NCBI RefSeq assembly: GCF_902809835.1
Contig: NZ_CADDWM010000014.1
Location: 1 to 64,000, forward strand
Length of the DNA stretch: 64,000 nt
DNA from: Agromyces sp. Marseille-P2726
Lineage (GTDB): Bacteria > Actinomycetota > Actinomycetes > Actinomycetales > Microbacteriaceae
Reading direction: 5' to 3'
Shown: positions 7,571-16,017 of the stretch, piece by piece
How positions within the stretch are numbered: the first letter of the stretch is position 1
Layout of the letters: the number at the start of each line of letters is the position of its first letter
Translations under genes and position numbers: made by a program
Notes under the pieces: model-generated
Seen by the model: the letters and a program-made list of their open reading frames with translations, nothing else
What the model was told of the DNA's origin: nothing
The model's database searches: none

Positions 7571-8938
7571 TCAGGGCGCGAGACGGAGCGCGGCCGCGAC
7601 ACGGCCGCCCGCGACGAGGCGCGCGCTGCCGACCAGCGCGACCGTGAGCAGGGCGAGCGCGACGATCGCGGACACCGGGCCGAAGCCGGTCAGAAGCAGC
7701 ACCGCCACGCCGGCGACGCCCGAGACGGCATCCACGGCGGTCCACACGGTAGCCAGCCGGGTGGTCGACGCGACGGTTGCCGCGGGCAGCCCGCCCTGAA
7801 TCCCGGCCGGCGTCTGCCGCCGCGCCCGCTCGAACCGCGCGAACACGAGCACGACCGGCACGCCGGCGGCGGCGGCGACACCGAGCCACAGCGGACGCGT
7901 CGCCCACCACTCGAAGCTGAGGGGCTCGGGGAGGGGCAGCCCGACGCTCGCGTTCGCGACGAGGCTCAGGCCTGCGAGTCCGACGAGCACGGGCATGTGC
8001 CACAGGTACACGGTCATGGCGCGCTCGCCGAGCGCGGAGATCAGCCGCGAGGCATCCGCTCGCTCGACCCATGCACGGATGTGCGGGCGTGCCAGCTGGA
8101 ACAGCGCGAGCTGCGCGACGCCGAGCAGCACCAGGGCCACGGTGGGCGGGTTGAGGTTCTCGAACATGTCGGGGGAGTACGGCCCGGTGGCGACGAGGGT
8201 GGCCAGCACCGCCAGCGCGCCACCCGCCATGCCCCAAAGCGCGCCGCGGTGGAAGCGGTCGAGCGTGCCGTCGGCCAGGTGGAAGCCCAGCTGCTGCACG
8301 AGCAGCCACACGAGGATGAGGTTCAGGAAGCCGATCGGCTCGACACCGGTCGCGATGCGCGTGACGTCGACGGCCACGACCGCGCCGAGCAGCACTGCCG
8401 GCGTCGCCATCGGGGCGCGCTCGTGGGCGCGCATCATCACGGGCACGAGCGCCGAGATCGCGACGTAGACGCCAAGGAACCACAGCGGCTGACCGATGCG
8501 GAAGCCCGCGGTCGCGACCAGCTCAGCCGGCAGGCCGACGAGCGATAGCACCACGAGTCCGCCGGCGACGACGACCACGAGTGCGATCGCCGGTCGCACG
8601 AGCCGTTCGAGGCGCGCGCGCACGTAGTCCGAAGCGGTCGCGCCGCGCGAGCGCATCGAACGCCAGTGGTGGAAGCTCGAGAATCCGCCGGCGATGAAGA
8701 ACAGCGGCATGATCTGCACGACCCAGCTGACGGGGCCGAACCAGTCCTGCTCCTCGAGCGCGTTCTCGAGGACCGGGCCGGCGGCGCCCATGCTGACGCC
8801 GCACATCATGGCGTGCAGTGCGAACACCACGACGAGGAGCACGATTCGGATGGCGTCGACGCTCGTGTCGCGAGCGACTCCGGTGCGAGGCCGAGCGGAT
8901 GCCGCGGCCGGGCGTTCGAGCTGATGTGTTGTAGCCAT
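7571..8938 (-). CDS. Acyltransferase family 3 membrane protein
   Basis: A 455-residue polytopic membrane protein of the OafA/YrhL (acyltransferase 3) group, which transfers acyl groups to extracellular sugars or other envelope molecules. The family start is visible (SVDAIRIVLLVVVFALHAMM, with the catalytic His near 42), then PLFFIAGGFSSFHHW near 78-92, QPLWFLGVYVAISALVPVM near 149-167, and TVYLWHMPVLVG near 310-321. About ten or more hydrophobic helices follow one another. The usual C-terminal SGNH domain is absent. It is monocistronic by position; the acceptor is unknown. Confidence 0.87.
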   Translation of the reverse strand: MATTHQLERPAAASARPRTGVARDTSVDAIRIVLLVVVFALHAMMCGVSMGAAGPVLENALEEQDWFGPVSWVVQIMPLFFIAGGFSSFHHWRSMRSRGATASDYVRARLERLVRPAIALVVVVAGGLVVLSLVGLPAELVATAGFRIGQPLWFLGVYVAISALVPVMMRAHERAPMATPAVLLGAVVAVDVTRIATGVEPIGFLNLILVWLLVQQLGFHLADGTLDRFHRGALWGMAGGALAVLATLVATGPYSPDMFENLNPPTVALVLLGVAQLALFQLARPHIRAWVERADASRLISALGERAMTVYLWHMPVLVGLAGLSLVANASVGLPLPEPLSFEWWATRPLWLGVAAAAGVPVVLVFARFERARRQTPAGIQGGLPAATVASTTRLATVWTAVDAVSGVAGVAVLLLTGFGPVSAIVALALLTVALVGSARLVAGGRVAAALRLAP

Positions 8939-9023
8939 GCCCGCACAGTACGAACGGGCTTCGCGCCGTCACATCACCCCGCGGAGCCGTTCTCGACCCC
9001 TACTGCGGTACGGGGGATCTGCA

Positions 9024-9106
9024 GGTCGAGGAGAGCGCGAAGCGCTCGTCTCGAAACCGCACGGCGAGCACGGGTTTCGAGACGCCGCTCCGCGGCTCCT
9101 CAACCC
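9024..9106. repeat. REP-like inverted pair downstream of the response-regulator gene
   Basis: GGTCGAGGAG...GTCTCGAAACC faces GGTTTCGAGACG...GGCTCCTCAACC across a short spacer. This is the same element family as elsewhere in the window, in the CGAGGAG variant also seen in the helicase gene. It lies just past the stop of the response-regulator gene (minus strand), where it could act as a terminator or mRNA-stabilising hairpin. Confidence 0.85.
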
Positions 9107-9110
9107 GCAT

Positions 9111-9782
9111 TCAGGAGCCGGGCTGCACGAGGCCCGTGTCGTACGCGAGCACCACGGCGTGCACGCGGTCGCGCAGGCCGAGCTTCTGCAGGATCTTCGA
9201 CACGTGGGTCTTCACGGTCTGCTCGGCGATGAACAGCTCGGCCGCGATCTCGGAGTTCGACAGGCCCCGGCCGATTAGGGTGAGCACCTCGCGCTCCCGC
9301 TCGGTGAGGTCGGCGAGCCGATTCGTCTGCGGCTTCGGCGGGCGAGCAGAGCGGGCGAAGTCCTCGATGAGGCGCCGGGTGACGCTCGGCGCGAGCAGGG
9401 CGTCACCGCCGGCGACCACGCGCACGGCCGCGACGAGTTCCTCTGGCGTCGCGTCCTTCAGGAGGAAACCGCTCGCGCCGGCGCGCAATGCCTCGTAGAC
9501 GTACTCGTCGATGTCGAACGTCGTGAGCATGAGCACCCGCGGCACGTAGTCCGAGCTGCGCGGCGGGGTCTGCAGGGCACGGGTCGCCTCGATGCCGTTC
9601 CGGTGCGGCATCCGCACGTCCATGATGACCACGTCAGGCCGCAGTTCGTGCGCCAGCGTCACCGCCTCGACGCCGTCGGAGGCCTGCCCCACGACCTCGA
9701 TCCCCGGCTGCGCGGCGAGCACGGCGGCGAATCCGGCGCGCACCATCGCCTGGTCGTCGGCGATGAGCACCGAGATCGTCAC
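9111..9782 (-). CDS. NarL/FixJ-family response regulator
   Basis: A 223-residue two-component regulator. The receiver domain (1-120) has Asp9/Asp10, the phospho-acceptor Asp55 (VVIMDVRMP) and a Lys near 105 (GFLLKDATPEE). The C-terminal LuxR-type helix-turn-helix begins at LTEREREVLTLIGRGLSNSE near 158. The GTG start at 9782 overlaps the kinase stop by four bases, so the pair is translationally coupled. Targets are unknown; the downstream acyltransferase gene is a candidate only by position. Confidence 0.94.
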   Translation of the reverse strand: MTISVLIADDQAMVRAGFAAVLAAQPGIEVVGQASDGVEAVTLAHELRPDVVIMDVRMPHRNGIEATRALQTPPRSSDYVPRVLMLTTFDIDEYVYEALRAGASGFLLKDATPEELVAAVRVVAGGDALLAPSVTRRLIEDFARSARPPKPQTNRLADLTEREREVLTLIGRGLSNSEIAAELFIAEQTVKTHVSKILQKLGLRDRVHAVVLAYDTGLVQPGS

Positions 9783-11062
9783 ACCGTTCCTCCGTCGGTC
9801 GCGAGCGGAAGGGTCGCGAGAACACGGTAGCCCCCACCGGGGACGGCTCCGTACTCGGCGCGCCCACCGAGCAGGGCCGCGCGCTCGCCGATGCCCACGA
9901 GACCGTGGCCGCCGCCCTTGGCCTCGGGCCCCGCGGCATCCGCCGCCGGCTCGTTCTCGACCGAGACGACCAGGTCACCGGCGAGCACCTCGACCGACAC
10001 CCGGGTCGGCGCTCCAGGCGCATGGCGCACGACGTTGCTCAGCGCCTCCTGCACGATGCGGTACGCGGACGTGGCCGCGAGGCCCGACTCGGGCAGGTGG
10101 GCGCCCAGCTCGAGCGTCACCGGCACCCCCGCTCGTTCGACGGATGCGGCGAGCGCGGGCAGCTCGTCGAGCCCGGGTTGCGGCGCCGTCTCGGCCGCGG
10201 CATCCGTGCTGCGGAGCACGCCGAGCAGTTGGCGCATCTCGGTCATCGCGGAACGAGCGGATGCCGCGATCTCGGCGAACTCGGCCCTGGCGCCGTCGTT
10301 CAGGCCCTCGACCCGGTACGGCGCGCTCGTGGCCTGCACGTGGATGATCGAGAGTCCGTGCGCGACGACGTCGTGGAGTTCGCGCGCGATGCGGTTGCGC
10401 TCCTCGACGAGCACGCGGCGCTGCTGCTCCGACGCCGAGTGCGCGCGTTCGCGGAACAGCTCGGCGCCGATCTGGCGGCGCTGGGTGATGAGCAGCGCGA
10501 TCGGCACGGCGATGACGGTGACCGCGGCGGCCGTGATCTGGTTCGCGGTGGCACCGAGGTCGACGAACGCGAACGGCGTCGTGACGATGACGCCGGCGAG
10601 CCACACCCCGAGCAATCCGACCCACGTCATCCGCATGAGGCCCAACACGATGAGCAGGGCGAACTCCGCGATGATCGTCGTGACCGGCCACGGCCATGGC
10701 GCGCCCTCCGACCCTGCGGACAGCAGCGCGAATGCGAGGATGCCGGCGGTCGCGAGCCCGGCGGCGACCCACGGGAATCGAATGGCGAGCGGCACCGCGC
10801 CGGCGATCGCCAGCCCGGTCGCGAACGCCGCGAGCAGGTGCACGTCGTACAGCGTCGCCGCGATCGGTACCGCGACCGAGAACAGGAGTACGGCGAAGAC
10901 GGCGGTGCCGACCCACATCCACGCGCGGAAGCTCCGCTCGTCCGCGAGCGCCATGCCGAGGCGCGGGCCGCCGGTGACGCCGCGAACGGTCGCCGGGTGG
11001 GCGGTCGCGGTGGGCGGCGCCGGTGGGATCGGCGGTTCGGTCGGATGCCGGGAGTCGTCCAT
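9779..11062 (-). CDS. NarX-type sensor histidine kinase (HisKA_3)
   Basis: A 427-residue membrane sensor kinase. A proline-rich N-terminus and about five hydrophobic helices (50-195) precede a coiled linker. The dimerisation/phosphoacceptor motif is ERNRIARELHDVVAHG, with phospho-His at 230. The N-box (VQEALSNVVRHA) and the G-boxes GHGLVGIGERAALLGG mark the HATPase domain at the C-terminus. ATG 11062 is the first start. It forms an overlapping operon with the response regulator. There is no recognisable extracellular sensor domain, so the signal may be sensed within the membrane. Confidence 0.94.
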   Translation of the reverse strand: MDDSRHPTEPPIPPAPPTATAHPATVRGVTGGPRLGMALADERSFRAWMWVGTAVFAVLLFSVAVPIAATLYDVHLLAAFATGLAIAGAVPLAIRFPWVAAGLATAGILAFALLSAGSEGAPWPWPVTTIIAEFALLIVLGLMRMTWVGLLGVWLAGVIVTTPFAFVDLGATANQITAAAVTVIAVPIALLITQRRQIGAELFRERAHSASEQQRRVLVEERNRIARELHDVVAHGLSIIHVQATSAPYRVEGLNDGARAEFAEIAASARSAMTEMRQLLGVLRSTDAAAETAPQPGLDELPALAASVERAGVPVTLELGAHLPESGLAATSAYRIVQEALSNVVRHAPGAPTRVSVEVLAGDLVVSVENEPAADAAGPEAKGGGHGLVGIGERAALLGGRAEYGAVPGGGYRVLATLPLATDGGTV

Positions 11063-11144
11063 AGTGGCAGCAGCCTGTCACGCGCCTCGGCGCCCGGCAT
11101 CCCTCCGCGGAGCGATTCCGCGATGGTACCGGCGTAGGGGGCGA

Positions 11145-12194
11145 TCAGCGCGACGGCTCGTCGGCGGGCTCCGCGGCCGCGTCGAACGAGGCGATGCCGT
11201 CGACGGCGCTCGGCTCGCGCATGGCGGCCGATGCCCGGTAGTCGCGGGCACGCTGTTCGAGGTTCTTCGCGATCAGCCGGTCGTCGCGAAGCGGCAGGTG
11301 CACCCGCTCTTCGGCGGGCACACCCGCCCGCAGCTGGCGGGCCCGCTCGACCTCGGTGTCGAGCACGGCGCCGAAGAGCATGGCGAGGTTCGACAGCCAG
11401 ATCCAGAGCAGGAAGGCGATGACGCCGCCGACGACGCCGTAGGTGCGCTGGTACTGCCCGATTCCGAACACGTACGCGCCGAAGAGGGTGGTCGTGCCGA
11501 CCCAGACGAGGAGCGCCCCCACGGCGCCGACGCTGAACCAGCGGAAGTGGCGACGCTTGACGTTCGGCGCCGACCAGTACAGCAGCGCGATGACGAAGAT
11601 CCCGATGGCCGCGATGACGGGCAGCTTCAGCAGGTCCCACCAGAACACGACGCCCTCGTCGAGGCCGAGCACCCGGGCGAGCGATTCCGCCACCGGCCCG
11701 GTGATGATGAGGCCGAGCGCGGCGAGCGTCCCGGCCACGACGAGCACCGCCGACACTCCGATCATCGCGGGCCGCATCTCCCAGAAGGGTCGGCCCTCCT
11801 CGACGTCGTAGATGCGGTTCAGGCCGCGACCGAGGGTGCCGAGGTAGCCCGACGTCGCCCAGAGCACGCCGACGAGGCCCGTGATGAACGCCAGCTCGGC
11901 GCTCGAGGCGTTCACGAGCTGCTCGAGCGGCTCGCGAAGCGCGGCGGACACGGACTCCCCGCCGAGGTCGTCGATCACGTGCAGCACGTTCTGCGCACCG
12001 GCCTCGGCGCTGCCGAAGATGCCGACCGCCGCGAGCGTCGCCAGCAGCGCCGGGAAGAACGCGAGGACCACGTAGTACGTCAGCGTGCCGGCGATGTCGT
12101 ACGCCTGGTGGATGCGGAACTCATGCCAGGTTCTCGTGAGGATGACGCGCCAGTCGTCACCCGAGAGCTGGACGGGTGAGTCGTGGTCGGCCAT
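11145..12194 (-). CDS. YihY/BrkB-family membrane protein
   Basis: A 349-residue membrane protein with six predicted helices. It begins with a short soluble segment (TWHEFRIHQAYDIAGTLTYY) and has the family's YVVLAFFPALLATLAAVGIF and WKLPVIAAIGIF-like helices and the GLVGVLWATSGYLG motif. The hydrophilic C-terminus is charged. The family was once annotated as RNase BN; its function is unsettled, probably in envelope integrity or transport. ATG 12194 is preceded by GGAGGCGACG. Convergent or coupled partners are not evident. Confidence 0.88.
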   Translation of the reverse strand: MADHDSPVQLSGDDWRVILTRTWHEFRIHQAYDIAGTLTYYVVLAFFPALLATLAAVGIFGSAEAGAQNVLHVIDDLGGESVSAALREPLEQLVNASSAELAFITGLVGVLWATSGYLGTLGRGLNRIYDVEEGRPFWEMRPAMIGVSAVLVVAGTLAALGLIITGPVAESLARVLGLDEGVVFWWDLLKLPVIAAIGIFVIALLYWSAPNVKRRHFRWFSVGAVGALLVWVGTTTLFGAYVFGIGQYQRTYGVVGGVIAFLLWIWLSNLAMLFGAVLDTEVERARQLRAGVPAEERVHLPLRDDRLIAKNLEQRARDYRASAAMREPSAVDGIASFDAAAEPADEPSR

Positions 12195-12288
12195 CGTCGC
12201 CTCCGGGTCGCTGGGGTGTTGCGAGCATACGTCCGCCGCGCCACGGCTGGGCAGGGGTTGCGGCCCCGCCGGCCTCTGGAGGCGGCGA

Positions 12289-13302
12289 TCAGCCGAGGTG
12301 CGCGCGCAGGAACGCCGCGACGCGGGCGCGCAGCGCCTCGTCGAGGATGCCGATGGAGTGCAGGTCGCCCGGCACGACGGCGAGCTCTACGGGCACGCCT
12401 GCCGCGGCGAGGGCGGTCGCGAACCGCGTCGACTGGCCGAGCGGAACGACCTCCTGCTCGGCGTGGCCGATGAAGACGGGCGGGTCGGTCGGATCCAGGC
12501 GGCTCGTCGGCGAGGCATCCGAGGACTGCGGACACGCCTCGAGAGCCGCACCTGGCTCGCAGTCGAGGTAGTCGGCGACGATTCCGTGCAGCCAGGTCGA
12601 GGCGCCGTCGGCCGCGAGCTCGACCGCGGTGAGTCCCACAGGGCCCGAGAGCTCGGCGACGGCGGCGACGCGCGATCCCGAGTCGAGGGCGCCCTCGCCC
12701 GTCGCGCCGAGCAGGGCGGCGAGGTTGCCGCCGGCCGATCCACCGAACGCGCCGATGCGTGCCGGATCGAGGCCGAAGCGCTCCACCTGCTCTGGCGCGC
12801 GCAGCCACTCCACGGCAAGGGCGACGTCGTCGAGCGCGGCCGGGAAGCGAACGTCGGGCACGAGCCGGTAGTTGACGGATGCCGCGACGAACCCCTCGCT
12901 CGCGAGCCACAGGCAGACGTTGCGCCAGTCGGCGTTCGCCTTGTCGCCGCGCGCCCAGCTGCCGCCGTGGATCGCGACGACGGCGGGCCGGGCCCCCCAT
13001 TCGACGTCGGCGGCCGGCGTGCAGATGTCGAGCGTGAGTAGGGTGCCGTCCTCGCGGGTGCCGTACTCGAGGTCGGCATGCACCTCGAGGCCGGACGGTG
13101 GCGTGAAGGTACGGATGCCGACGGTCGCGGCGGTCGAGACCTCGCTCGCGGCATCCGGACCCGTCGGGTCGATCTCGCGCAGCTGCGTGTGGAACCCCGA
13201 GAGCGCGCTCACGCCGACGACGGCCGCGAGGGCGGCCAGCGCGGCCAGGGCGATCCGCCTGGCGCGGATGCCGGAGCCGCCTGTGATTCGGGTCGATGTC
13301 AC
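12289..13302 (-). CDS. Alpha/beta hydrolase (esterase/lipase type), membrane-anchored or secreted
   Basis: A 337-residue serine hydrolase. An N-terminal hydrophobic helix (RIALAALAALAAVVGVSAL) suggests export or anchoring. The oxyanion motif HGGSWARGD is near 115 and the nucleophile elbow GGSAGGNLAALLG near 188-200. Asp (DPPVFIGHAEQEVVPLGQS) and His (VPGDLHSIGILDE) positions fit the catalytic triad near the C-terminus. This is the BD-FAE/carboxylesterase arrangement. The GTG at 13302 follows a GGAG. The substrate is unknown. Confidence 0.88.
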   Translation of the reverse strand: MTSTRITGGSGIRARRIALAALAALAAVVGVSALSGFHTQLREIDPTGPDAASEVSTAATVGIRTFTPPSGLEVHADLEYGTREDGTLLTLDICTPAADVEWGARPAVVAIHGGSWARGDKANADWRNVCLWLASEGFVAASVNYRLVPDVRFPAALDDVALAVEWLRAPEQVERFGLDPARIGAFGGSAGGNLAALLGATGEGALDSGSRVAAVAELSGPVGLTAVELAADGASTWLHGIVADYLDCEPGAALEACPQSSDASPTSRLDPTDPPVFIGHAEQEVVPLGQSTRFATALAAAGVPVELAVVPGDLHSIGILDEALRARVAAFLRAHLG

Positions 13303-13348
13303 ACCGGGCTCCGGGTCAGGGGTCGAGCGATGCTAACCCGGTGGCGTG

Positions 13349-13843
13349 CTACCGCAAAGTCTTGGCGAAGCAGACCGAGTGCGGCTCGCCGACGTACTGC
13401 CCGAACTGCGGGATCTCGCGGTATCCGTGCGAGGTGTAGAGGGCCTGCGCCGCGTGATGCAGGTCCCCGGTCTCGAGCACGACCTCGCGGATGCCGCGAG
13501 CCACCGCATCGGCCTCGATCCGGGCCAGCAGGGCGGCCGCGACGCCGCGCCCGCGCACGTCGGGGTCGACGAACATGCGCTTGAGCTCGCCTCGTTCGGG
13601 TGCGCCATCCGGCCCCATCCCGACGTCTGCGACGAGGGCGGCGATGCCGACTGCGCGATGGCCGTCGCGAGCGACGTAGAAGGCGACCTCGGGGCGTTCG
13701 AGCGTGGCGACGTCGAGCAGGAAGTTGCTCTCGGGCGGGTAGAGGCTCTGCGCATACGCGCTGCTGCCGTCGAGGAGGCGTTCGATCTCGGGCTGTCGCG
13801 GCGACTCGACTGTGATGGCGATGGGCGGGTGCTGGCGTTCCAC
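13349..13843 (-). CDS. GNAT-family N-acetyltransferase
   Basis: A 164-residue GCN5-type acetyltransferase. The acetyl-CoA loop appears as MFVDPDVRGRGVAAALLARI near 90-109, and the C-terminal strand-helix as VLETGDLHHAAQALYTSHGY. A short N-terminal AITVESPRQPEIERLLDG segment matches the usual fold. GTG 13843 is chosen because the domain begins right after it. Upstream codons in frame extend far but look non-coding. The substrate is not predictable. Confidence 0.87.
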   Translation of the reverse strand: MERQHPPIAITVESPRQPEIERLLDGSSAYAQSLYPPESNFLLDVATLERPEVAFYVARDGHRAVGIAALVADVGMGPDGAPERGELKRMFVDPDVRGRGVAAALLARIEADAVARGIREVVLETGDLHHAAQALYTSHGYREIPQFGQYVGEPHSVCFAKTLR

Positions 13844-14139
13844 CCCGCGAGCGTATGCGCAGCGCGTTACCTGCGTGTTACGGCATCGCGCGCGGATGCG
13901 TCGTGCGGCACATTCCCAGCCGGCCTCCGGTAGCGTTGCGGAGTCGGTTCTGGACACCGCGCCGTGGTGCGGATGGGTTTGTGAGTCTGAAGGGCCGGTT
14001 CCGAGCGCGTCCTGCGTTCGGAGAATCACCGTATGTGAACGGCCCCGGTCGACGTTTTCCGGGTTCTCAGTCCTGCTGGCGCTTCTCGCGTTTCCGGCGG
14101 GCCTGCCATGTACTCGAGTACAACCCAGGAAGCACCACC
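13844..14139 (+). other. Long leader region upstream of the DEAD-box helicase gene
   Basis: A 296-bp gap with no credible gene. TAGCGT near 13931 could be a -10 box, which would give a leader of roughly 200 nt before the helicase ATG at 14140. Several inverted segments are possible, but none was confirmed as a known RNA family. DEAD-box helicase genes in other bacteria often carry long, temperature-responsive leaders, so this is a candidate regulatory 5' UTR. Confidence 0.35.
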
Positions 14140-15915
14140 ATGCCCAAGAACACCAAGCGCCAGGGCGGACGACCGGCCAAGGACTTCGATCCGTCGTATG
14201 CGAAGGGCGGCCGCAAGGGCGGCCCAGCCGCGCGTCACGGCTCGACCTCGTCGACCAGGAAGCCCGGCTCGCGCAGCCCCGGCCACCGCGGGTACCGGTC
14301 CGAGCAGACCGACGCTCCGCGCAAGGAGCGCTGGTCGCGCGACGAGCGAATCGCCGCCGGCCGCACCCCGCACCGCGCCGATCGGGACGGCACCCGCGAC
14401 TACTCCGCTGGTCGAGGAGCGCCGCGGAGCGACGCGTCTCGAGACCGCGACCGTGCCCACTTCGCTGGTCGAGGAGCGCCGCGGAGCGACGCGTCTCGAG
14501 ACCGCGACCGTGCCCACTTCGCTGGTCGAGGAGCGCCGCGGAGCGACGCGTCTCGAGACCGCGACCGGTCGCCGCATCGCGGCTTCGATCGCCCCGGATT
14601 CCGCGACTCCGGCCGTCGCCCCTCCAGCTTCTTCCCCGCGAATGACCGCGGTCGCCGCCCCACGCCGGCCGACGATGTCGTGCTCGACCGCCTCGAGGCC
14701 CAGGCCATCGAGGCCGCGGCGGTGGAGGGCGTGAGCTTCGCCGACCTCGGGCTCGGGACCAACATCGTGCGCGCGCTCGCCGAGCTCGGGGCGGAGCATC
14801 CGTTCCCCATCCAGGCGGCGACGATCCCGGTCGTGCTCGAGGGCCGCGACGTCCTCGGCCGCGGCAGGACGGGCTCGGGCAAGACCATCGCCTTCGGCGC
14901 ACCCCTCGTCGAACGACTGATGAACCTCTGGACCGAGGGTTCGGGCGGCAAGCGCGTGAAGCGCCAGATCGGGCGCAAGCCCCGCGCACTGATCCTCGCG
15001 CCGACTCGCGAGCTCGCACTGCAGATCGACCGCACGGTGCAGCCGATCGCGCAGAGCGTCGGCCTCTTCACCACGCAGATCTACGGCGGCGTCCCGCAGG
15101 GACGACAGGTCGGCGCGCTGCAGCGCGGTGTCGACATCGTGATCGGCACCCCCGGCCGCATCGAGGATCTCATCGAACAGCGCCGGCTCGACCTCAGCGA
15201 GGTCGAGATCACGGTGCTCGACGAGGCCGACCACATGTGCGACCTCGGGTTCCTCGAGCCCGTGCAGCGGATCATCCGTCGCACCGCCGAGGGCGGCCAG
15301 AAGCTCCTGTTCTCTGCCACCCTCGACACCGGCGTGGCCGCGCTCGTCGACGAGTTCCTCGTCGACCCGTCGGTGCACGAGGTCGCGGGTGAGGACCAGG
15401 CGTCGTCGTCGATCGAGCACCGTGTGTTCGTGATCGGCAACCACGAGAAGCGCGACATCGTGGCCGAGCTCGCGAACCGCGAGGGCCGGACCCTCGTGTT
15501 CTCGCGCACCCGCGCGTTCGCCGAGGATCTCACCGAGCACCTCGAGGACCATGGCATCCGTGCGGTCGCGTTGCACGGCGACCTCAACCAGTCGCGTCGC
15601 ACCCGCAACCTGCAGCAGTTGACGTCGGGTCGGGTGAACGTGCTCGTGGCCACGGATGTCGCAGCCCGCGGCATCCACGTCGACGACATCGATCTCGTGA
15701 TCCAGGCCGACGCGCCCGACGAGTACAAGACGTACCTGCATCGCGCCGGCCGCACGGGTCGCGCCGGCAACGCGGGGCGCGTCGTGACGCTCATCCCGCG
15801 GGGCCGCCAGCGACGCATGAGCGAGCTGCTCGACCGTGCGGAGATCGACGTCGACTTCGTCGACGTCCGCCTCGGCGACGACCTGCACGCAGAACTCGCC
15901 GGCGCGGCTCGCTGA
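14140..15915 (+). CDS. DEAD-box ATP-dependent RNA helicase with repeat-derived basic N-terminus
   Basis: A 591-residue RNA helicase. The core starts near residue 190, with the Q-motif region (PFPIQAATIPVVL), motif I GRGRTGSGKT, Ia APTRELALQ, II VLDEADHM, III FSATLD, V DVAARGIHV and VI HRAGRTGRAG. The first 185 residues are low-complexity and basic. They include three 19-residue copies of AGRGAPRSDASRDRDRAHF (about 90-146) encoded by a 57-bp REP-like repeat. RG/RD-rich tails in helicases commonly bind RNA, so this insertion may have functional consequences. ATG 14140 follows a weak AGGAAG. The substrate RNA is unknown. Confidence 0.93.
   Translation: MPKNTKRQGGRPAKDFDPSYAKGGRKGGPAARHGSTSSTRKPGSRSPGHRGYRSEQTDAPRKERWSRDERIAAGRTPHRADRDGTRDYSAGRGAPRSDASRDRDRAHFAGRGAPRSDASRDRDRAHFAGRGAPRSDASRDRDRSPHRGFDRPGFRDSGRRPSSFFPANDRGRRPTPADDVVLDRLEAQAIEAAAVEGVSFADLGLGTNIVRALAELGAEHPFPIQAATIPVVLEGRDVLGRGRTGSGKTIAFGAPLVERLMNLWTEGSGGKRVKRQIGRKPRALILAPTRELALQIDRTVQPIAQSVGLFTTQIYGGVPQGRQVGALQRGVDIVIGTPGRIEDLIEQRRLDLSEVEITVLDEADHMCDLGFLEPVQRIIRRTAEGGQKLLFSATLDTGVAALVDEFLVDPSVHEVAGEDQASSSIEHRVFVIGNHEKRDIVAELANREGRTLVFSRTRAFAEDLTEHLEDHGIRAVALHGDLNQSRRTRNLQQLTSGRVNVLVATDVAARGIHVDDIDLVIQADAPDEYKTYLHRAGRTGRAGNAGRVVTLIPRGRQRRMSELLDRAEIDVDFVDVRLGDDLHAELAGAAR
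14407..14568. repeat. 57-bp REP-like tandem repeat inside the helicase gene
   Basis: Units at 14407-14463, 14464-14520 and 14521 to about 14568 (last one partial) begin GCTGGTCGAGGAGCGCCGCG and include GACGCGTCTCGAGACC. This is the CGAGGAG variant of the palindromic family. 57 bp is 19 codons, so all copies are read in one frame. The three copies appear identical, consistent with recent expansion. Confidence 0.93.
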
Positions 15916-16017
15916 CGCGCACCGGCCGCACCGCTCGACGCGCGAGTAGCATGAGCGCGACGTGGATCGCCGCCGGGCGGCACGGTCCGCGCGGAGCGCG
16001 AGACGTGGGGGCGCCTG

